The notes under the pieces were generated by a model that was given only the letters and a program-made list of their open reading frames with translations, did no database searches and was not told the origin of the DNA. Shown here in pieces: positions 5,147 to 9,791 of a DNA stretch of 9,791 nt. The translations under genes and the position numbers were made by a program. This DNA comes from JBBDIO01 sp040880365 (GTDB taxonomy: Bacteria; Chloroflexota; Anaerolineae; Caldilineales; Caldilineaceae). The stretch spans positions 1 to 9,791 of the forward strand of contig JBBDIO010000312.1 of assembly GCA_040880365.1 (NCBI GenBank), read 5' to 3'. Positions within the stretch are counted from its first letter, which is position 1; the number at the start of each line of letters is the position of its first letter.

Positions 5147-6495
5147 ATGCTTGCCTATCTGGATATGCCGTCGGGGATTTCCGGCGATATTTTTCTGGGC
5201 TGTCTGGCAGATGCCGGGTGGCCGATTGCGGATCTGCGCGCCGTAATCGAACGTTTGGGCTTGCCCCCGGCGTTGTGGCGCGTGGAACAGGAAGAAGTCA
5301 TGCGCGGCCCGCTGCGCGCGACGCTGGTGCATGTGGAGACCAGCGAAGGCGACCAGCACCGCCATTTGCACCATATTCGCGAGATTATCGAGGCGGCGGA
5401 TCTGCCGCCATCGGTGCAAAGCCGCGCCGTAGCTGTCTTTACGCGCCTGGCCCAGGCCGAAGCGACAGTGCATGGCGCAAGTGTGGAAGACGTGCATTTC
5501 CACGAGGTGGGCGCGCTGGACGCAATCATCGACATTGTGGGCGTTTGCGCGGGGCTGGATGCGCTGGGGATTGAGCAGCTATATGCCGGGGGGCTGCCCC
5601 TGGGCGAAGGCTGGACACGCAGCGCACACGGGCGAATCCCGCTGCCCGCGCCCGCGACGCTGGCGATTTTGGCGGGGGTAGATGCTCCCACTCGCCCTGC
5701 GCCCGGTCCCGGCGAATTGGTGACGCCCACGGGCGCGGCATTGGTGGCCGAATTGGCAATTTTTCGCCAGCCGCCCATGCACATTCAGAAGATTGGCCTG
5801 GGCGCAGGCCGCAAGGAGTTCGATTGGCCCAACGCGGCGCGGCTCTGGTTGGGCACAGCGCAAACGCCCCCTGTTGCACCAGAAACCGGGCTGCCCGAAG
5901 CCACTACATCGGCAACCACTTCGGCAACCANNNNNNNNNNNNNNNNNNNNNNNNNNNNNNNNNNNNNNNNNNNNNNNNNNNNNNNNNNNNNNNNNNNNNN
6001 NNNNNNNNNNNNNNNNNNNNNNNNNNNNNNTCGGCAACCACGTCGCTGGTACAGTTGGAAACCAATATCGACGATATGAATCCAGAGTGGTATGCCTCGG
6101 TAAGTCGGCGTCTGTTCGAGCTGGGCGCGCGCGATGTGTGGATGACGCCCATCCACATGAAGAAGGGGCGACCGGGCGTGCTGCTGGCGGTGCTGGCCGC
6201 GGCCGATCAGGAATCTACGCTGGCCCATGCCATGCTGCGCGAGACTACAACGCTGGGCGTGCGCGTCCATCGCGTCCATCGCTACGAAGCGCAACGCGAG
6301 GCGCGCCATGTGACCACTCCTTATGGCCCGGTGGGCGTCAAGCTCAAATGGGTGGGCGATACTTTTGCCGGCATGAAACCGGAATATGAAGATTGTCTGG
6401 CGTTGGCCGAAGCGGCGGGTGTGCCGGTGCGCACGGTCTACGAGGCGGCGCTGGTCGCGTTTGGTCGCGATGAAAGTAGCGAAGCTGGCGGTTGA
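5147..6495 (+). CDS. larC: LarC, nickel-inserting NPN cofactor synthase (interrupted by assembly gap)
   Basis: LarC inserts nickel (CTP-dependent in the characterised enzyme) into the dithiolated nucleotide, completing NPN. The 261 residues before the gap are LarC1-like: DMPSGISGDIFLG (6-18), HRHLHHIREI (71-80), VHFHEVGALDAIID (116-129), GRIPLPAPA (162-170) and GELVTPTGAALVAE (189-202). The 154 residues after it are LarC2-like: LETNIDDMNPE, TPIHMKKGRPG, RETTTLGVRVHR and KPEYEDC, ending at TGA 6493-6495. Across the 100 N the frame appears to change, but both flanks sit in the same phase of a 12-bp repeat. Merging the identical 10-bp ends gives one continuous frame of 412 residues, close to normal LarC length. 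I therefore annotate a single fused gene rather than the frameshifted larC1/larC2 pair of L. plantarum. It lacks a clear ribosome-binding site and probably depends on coupling to larE 16 bases upstream. Confidence 0.9.
5909..6042 (+). repeat. 12-bp tandem repeat (Ser-Ala-Thr-Thr) spanning the gap in larC
   Basis: TCGGCAACCACT at 5909-5920 is followed by TCGGCAACCA at 5921-5930, then the N run, then TCGGCAACCACG at 6031-6042. The repeat spells SATT in the linker between the two LarC halves. Identical 10-base ends on both sides of the gap show that the assembly broke inside this repeat. Confidence 0.75.
5931..6030. other. Assembly gap of exactly 100 N
   Basis: One hundred N, a typical placeholder for a scaffold join of unknown length. 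Nothing can be read from it. The repeat on both sides suggests that little or no real sequence is missing, and that the true gap may even be a 10-base overlap. Confidence 0.99.
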
Positions 6496-6586
6496 GCAGC
6501 CGCCGACTCAGCAGTGGCCGACAGCACAGTAGCCCCTTGAATACTGGCAGGTTGAAATGGATATGGACTCACAAAGGAGCTTTTCG

Positions 6587-7444
6587 ATGATCCGCACACA
6601 ACCGTTTGGACGCACAGGGCATGACAGCACCGCAACGATTTTTGGCGCGGCGGCACTGGGCCGCGTAGATCAGGCAACCGCCGACCGCACGCTGGATCTG
6701 TTGTTGGAACACGGTGTGAATCACATCGACACGGCGGCCAGCTATGGCGACGCCGAAGACCGCCTCGGGCCGTGGATGGCAAAGCATCGCCAGGATTTCT
6801 TTTTGGCGACCAAAACCGGCGAACGCACCTATCAGGTCGCAAAAGATCAGATTCACCGTTCGCTGGAACGGATGCAGGTAGATCAGATTGACCTGATCCA
6901 GCTGCACAACCTGGTGCATCCCGACGACTGGGACACGGCGATGGGTCCCGGTGGCGCGCTGGAAGCTGTGGTCGAGGCGCGCGCTGAAGGGCTGGTGCGC
7001 TTTATCGGCGTGACCGGACACGGGCTGACCGTGGCGGCCATGCACCGGCGCAGCCTGGAGCATTTCGATTTTGATTCGGTGCTTTTGCCCTACAATGTGG
7101 TGTTGATGGACAACGCCAAATATGCCGCGGATTTTAACCGGCTGGCGGAGATCTGCGCGGCGCGCAATGTGGCGATGCAGACCATCAAAGGCATTACGCG
7201 CGGGCCGTGGGGTTCGCTGGAACGCAACCACGCCACCTGGTATCAACCGCTGGAGACCCAGGCCGATATTGATGTGGCGGTGCATTGGGTGTTGGGACAT
7301 GGGCGCGTTTTCCTCAACACCGCGGGGGATGTCAACCTGCTGCCCATGATTCTGGACGCGGCTGCGCGCTATACGACCCGCCCCGATGATGAAACGGTGG
7401 CGCGCATCATGCGCGACCTGCAAATGACTTCGTTGTTTGCGTAG
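6587..7444 (+). CDS. Aldo/keto reductase, short form
   Basis: 285 residues from ATG 6587, chosen because AAAGGAG (6573-6579) is 7 nt upstream and the protein then begins MIRTQPFGRTGHDST, the usual first strand. An in-frame ATG at 6557 would add ten residues but lacks a ribosome-binding site. The tetrad is intact: Asp48 and Tyr53 (DTAASYG), Lys76 (LATKTG) and His107 (QLHN). It is about 50 residues shorter than the reductase at 2039-3049. It lacks that protein's SPLAGGLLTGK loop, having KGITRGPWG near the equivalent position, and ends in a short DLQMTSLFA tail. It belongs to a different subfamily and is not a recent duplicate. NAD(P)H-dependent carbonyl reduction is expected; the substrate is unknown. 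It lies 91 bases after larC with no obvious terminator between, and is followed by a strong terminator, so it is probably the last gene of the lar transcript. Confidence 0.92.
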   Translation: MIRTQPFGRTGHDSTATIFGAAALGRVDQATADRTLDLLLEHGVNHIDTAASYGDAEDRLGPWMAKHRQDFFLATKTGERTYQVAKDQIHRSLERMQVDQIDLIQLHNLVHPDDWDTAMGPGGALEAVVEARAEGLVRFIGVTGHGLTVAAMHRRSLEHFDFDSVLLPYNVVLMDNAKYAADFNRLAEICAARNVAMQTIKGITRGPWGSLERNHATWYQPLETQADIDVAVHWVLGHGRVFLNTAGDVNLLPMILDAAARYTTRPDDETVARIMRDLQMTSLFA

Positions 7445-7468
7445 TTAGCACTCGGCCCTGATATCTAC

Positions 7469-7503
7469 AGCACGCCGGCTTTTATTGCCGGCGTGCTCTT
7501 TGT
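7469..7503 (+). terminator. Intrinsic (Rho-independent-like) terminator after the short aldo/keto reductase
   Basis: GCACGCCGGC (7470-7479) and GCCGGCGTGC (7487-7496) form a perfect 10-bp stem, extended to 11 by A7469-T7497, with the 7-nt loop TTTTATT. CTCTTT follows, a modest U-tract. It begins 24 bases after the reductase stop codon. The left flank read on the other strand has no U-tract, so it acts in the + direction. Confidence 0.85.
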
Positions 7504-7733
7504 TGCTGCAAGTCCGCGGGAGTTATCTTCGTCCCGGTAGGCCTTATGCACCTCCGCGAATTGTCCAAAGCTTCTGTGCGCCGGGAAGTATATCAATATC
7601 CCAAAAAAACGTTTGCCGCGTGCAGAGTAGTACGCAGTTGTGCAGACCAATCTTCCATTTCTTTGATCCCACACTTCTACCCCTGATGGAATCCAGTTTT
7701 TAGCTAACCTGCAAGTAGTAAGGAGAATGATTT
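7504..7733. other. Lower-GC intergenic spacer without a convincing gene
   Basis: About 48% G+C by hand count, clearly lower than the GC-rich neighbouring genes. A minus-strand open frame (stop near 7465, ATG at 7755) crosses it and would encode 96 residues including WDQRNGR and HKAYRDED segments. It overlaps both the terminator hairpin and the start of the next gene, and I recognise no family. I see no tRNA, CRISPR or IS end. The spacer probably carries the promoter and leader of the downstream surface-protein gene. Confidence 0.4.
7663..7692 (+). promoter_or_regulatory. Candidate promoter of the surface-protein gene
   Basis: TTGATC (7663-7668) is followed after 18 bp by TGGAAT (7687-7692), with TGA just before it as an extended -10. 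Both boxes are only 4 of 6 to consensus. The predicted start near 7699 would give a ~35-nt leader carrying AAGGAG. Weak on sequence alone. Confidence 0.25.
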
Positions 7734-9791
7734 GTGCAAAAATTGATCTCACCACACCGTATGGCCGCGTTGTCTGTTCTGGGAGCTATGGCGCTTCTGC
7801 TGCTTGGATACCTTGCCATCGCACCTGCGCCGCTGATGGCTGCATCTGCGCAGGCGACAGTCTGGGAAGTCGATAGGCTCGATGACCCTGCTCTGCCTGC
7901 GGGTACGGCCTGTACCGGAGCCGCGGATGACTGTACATTACGCGGGGCGATAGACCAGGCTGTGGATGGCGACACCGTGCAGTTGACGGTTCCGGGCACG
8001 ATTACGCTGACCCAGGCGACGCTTATCCTCACCAAGAGCATCACCATCACCAGCCCCGGGCAAGCGGAGCATATCATTGACGGCGGCGATAGTCACCGCC
8101 TGTTTACCATCAACGGTGAACGGCATGTGATCCTGGACCAACTGACGCTGCAAAATGGACGGGCGGGCATGGGCGGGGCGGTGAATATCGCCGCAGGCAC
8201 GCTGACGATGACCCACGTTCTGTTGCAGAACAACACGTCAAATCAGACAGGTGGCGCGCTCTATGCCAGCCCCGCCAGCGAGGGCACGCTGAACCTATAC
8301 CTGGCGCAGGTAGATTTCCGCAATAATCATGCCAGGGATACTTTCCAGAGCGGTGGCGCGATCCATACACAGGCGCGACAGAATAGTACGGTCAACTTAA
8401 CGATTGTAGATGGGCACTTTGAGAGCAACCTGGGCGGACCGACGCAGGGTTCTGGCGGATATGGCGGGGCAATTTCGGCGACGACGCTGGACGCCAACTC
8501 TCGGATGACGCTGGATATTCGCGGGTCACGTTTTATCAGCAATACGACCGGCGATTATGGCGGGGCACTCTATGTACAGCCATACAATCGTACTTTCGGT
8601 GCGCAATCATCGATTGATGTGAGTATTCACGATAGCGAATTTGCCCACAATATTGTGGAGAGCGAGTTTAGTGGCATTGGCGGTGGGGTCTATTTGAGCG
8701 CGCTGGACAGTGGCTCGACGTTGGACTTCGTCATTCACAATAGCGAATTTGTGGGCAATCGCGCGCATTATGAGGGCGGCGGGTTGGCGATTGCCAGCTA
8801 TAACCGGGATGGTTCCGGCGAAAATGCAGTGCGCGGCGAAATCGCAGGCAGCGTGTTCCAACTCAATTCCGCGGACCGTGGCGGCGGCCTCCATCAACGA
8901 GCGTTGGATAATGCATCGGCGACGGCGATCACGATCAGTACGACCACCTTCATGAGCAACACGGCCCTGCAAGGCGGGGGCGGGATTTACCTGGCTGCCC
9001 TCAACCGTGACTCTGGCGACACGGAACAGGCGCACAATCAACTTGTGGTGGAACAGAGTACCTTTGCCGATAATCGCGCTGTGGATTCTGATGGCGGTGC
9101 GCTCTATGTTCAGGCAGCCGGTTCGTCAGCCGCAGGGATTTCTGAGGTAGCGTTGACCAATGTCACCTTCAGTGGCAACCAGAGCGCGCAGGATGGCGGC
9201 GCGCTCTATGCCTCGGCATCTGGCATCACCGCGACGACAGCTACTCTTGACATAGTGAATGTGACGGCCTTTGACAATTCTGCTCCAGAAGGTAATGACT
9301 TTTTTGTAAGGGAAGTTGGCTTTGCCGGCGCGCACCTGGATCTGATTAGCAGCATCATTGCTGGAGGCCAGGGCACACCCTGCGCAGTTGTGGACGCGCA
9401 GGTGACGGGCGCCAATAACCGGATTGATGACATTTCGTGTGGCGAGGGTGCGCCGTTTCGTCTGGGCGCGGTGAGCGGATTGGTGCCCAATTTGGCCGAT
9501 AATGGCGGGCCGACACTGACCCATCATTTCTATGCAGGCAGCAATGCGCTGGATGCTGTGCCCGCAGGACAGTGTACGGAAGCTGGCGGGGAATCGCTGC
9601 TTGTCGTGGATCAGCGTGGCGAACTCCGGCCCTTTGGCGCGGCGTGTGATGTGGGCGCGCTGGAAGCCCAGACCACGGAGTTGCCAGACGCACCAGAACC
9701 AGACGATCCCAACCCAGATGACCCTAACCCGGACGACCCCAACCCGGATGACCCTGACCCGGACGATCCCAATCCCGATCAGCCGAATCCT
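7734..9791 (+). CDS. Secreted Pmp-like right-handed beta-helix protein (CSLREA / choice-of-anchor-Q type), 3' end missing
   Basis: 686 codons are open from GTG 7734 to the window end. AAGGAG (7720-7725) is 8 nt upstream of the GTG; the nearer ATG at 7727 is too close and its frame stops at 7874. Residues 10-36 are a hydrophobic signal segment with a likely signal-peptidase site around ASAQA (37-41). Residues 43-75 (VWEVDRLDD...CTLRGAI) match the CSLREA-type start of extracellular repeat proteins. Residues 90-520 hold 11 GG[AG] motifs (147, 173, 207, 244, 276, 317, 348, 383, 415, 454, 488) and nine FxxN motifs (195, 229, 267, 303, 339, 375, 406, 444, 479), the pairing seen in chlamydial Pmp passengers and forming parallel beta-helix coils. 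Residues 588-643 (DNGGPTLTH ... DQRGELRPFG ... CDVGALE) match choice-of-anchor-Q domains. A PDDPN-repeat linker follows. Likely cell-surface or secreted, with adhesion or polysaccharide binding possible; the C-terminal anchor is out of view. Confidence 0.88.
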   Translation, partial: MQKLISPHRMAALSVLGAMALLLLGYLAIAPAPLMAASAQATVWEVDRLDDPALPAGTACTGAADDCTLRGAIDQAVDGDTVQLTVPGTITLTQATLILTKSITITSPGQAEHIIDGGDSHRLFTINGERHVILDQLTLQNGRAGMGGAVNIAAGTLTMTHVLLQNNTSNQTGGALYASPASEGTLNLYLAQVDFRNNHARDTFQSGGAIHTQARQNSTVNLTIVDGHFESNLGGPTQGSGGYGGAISATTLDANSRMTLDIRGSRFISNTTGDYGGALYVQPYNRTFGAQSSIDVSIHDSEFAHNIVESEFSGIGGGVYLSALDSGSTLDFVIHNSEFVGNRAHYEGGGLAIASYNRDGSGENAVRGEIAGSVFQLNSADRGGGLHQRALDNASATAITISTTTFMSNTALQGGGGIYLAALNRDSGDTEQAHNQLVVEQSTFADNRAVDSDGGALYVQAAGSSAAGISEVALTNVTFSGNQSAQDGGALYASASGITATTATLDIVNVTAFDNSAPEGNDFFVREVGFAGAHLDLISSIIAGGQGTPCAVVDAQVTGANNRIDDISCGEGAPFRLGAVSGLVPNLADNGGPTLTHHFYAGSNALDAVPAGQCTEAGGESLLVVDQRGELRPFGAACDVGALEAQTTELPDAPEPDDPNPDDPNPDDPNPDDPDPDDPNPDQPNP
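9699..9791 (+). repeat. 15-bp degenerate tandem repeat encoding a (PDDPN)n linker
   Basis: Six consecutive 15-bp units (9699-9713, 9714-9728, 9729-9743, 9744-9758, 9759-9773, 9774-9788) encode PDDPN with minor variants (PDDPD, PDQPN), and the repeat continues past the window. Silent third-base differences (GAC/GAT, CCC/CCT/CCG) mean the protein repeat is better conserved than the DNA. Such acidic proline-rich stretches are rigid spacers in exported proteins. Confidence 0.9.

Noticed and set aside
5147..6495. Programmed -1 frameshift separating larC1 and larC2, as in L. plantarum
   Set aside because: No slippery site is visible, and the apparent frame change depends entirely on the arbitrary 100-N gap length. 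Merging the repeat ends restores one frame.
6557..6559. Upstream in-frame ATG for the short aldo/keto reductase
   Set aside because: It has no ribosome-binding site, while AAAGGAG sits 7 nt before the ATG at 6587, where the family N-terminus begins.
7727..7876. ATG at 7727 as a gene start
   Set aside because: It is 1 nt from the Shine-Dalgarno sequence, its frame stops after 49 codons, and the signal-peptide protein begins at the GTG at 7734.

Overview
The window is GC-rich and every gene I accept is on the + strand. Gene content suggests a member of the Chloroflexota, probably an Anaerolineae/Caldilineae-like metagenomic genome. The grounds are a Mer-like LLM flavin-dependent oxidoreductase, Lar-type nickel-cofactor genes, a DarA/PstA-type c-di-AMP receptor, and a CSLREA / choice-of-anchor-Q surface protein. 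This taxonomic placement is inference. A run of 100 N marks a scaffold gap, so the window comes from a draft assembly.

Layout. (1) 1-789: 3' part of an LLM-class oxidoreductase. (2) 974-1765: a protein made of two PII-like c-di-AMP-receptor domains joined by a low-complexity linker that contains a strong internal ribosome-binding site and start codon. (3) 2039-3049: a full-length aldo/keto reductase, with a tandem/inverted operator-like repeat upstream. (4) 3130-6495: larB, larE and larC, which make the nickel-pincer nucleotide (NPN) cofactor. LarB carboxylates nicotinic acid adenine dinucleotide, LarE thiolates the product, and LarC inserts nickel. The larB-larE spacer holds two inverted, covarying hairpins with complementary loops. 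The larC linker is interrupted by the N-gap inside a 12-bp in-frame tandem repeat. (5) 6587-7444: a second, shorter aldo/keto reductase closed by a clear stem-loop terminator. (6) 7504-7733: a lower-GC spacer with no convincing gene. (7) 7734-end: the N-terminal 686 residues of a secreted, Pmp-like right-handed beta-helix protein that runs off the window inside a (PDDPN)n linker.

How the genes fit together. larB, larE, larC and the short aldo/keto reductase are probably one transcription unit ending at the terminator near 7500, possibly with the first aldo/keto reductase at its head. No LarA-like lactate racemase, the classical NPN user, is present, so the cofactor is either used by a LarA homologue elsewhere or by an unidentified client. 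The two aldo/keto reductases suggest 2-hydroxy-acid, sugar or carbonyl chemistry nearby, but nothing in the sequence proves a link. The most unusual features are the tandem c-di-AMP receptor with complementary loss of motifs in its two halves, its internal start site, and the paired hairpins between larB and larE.
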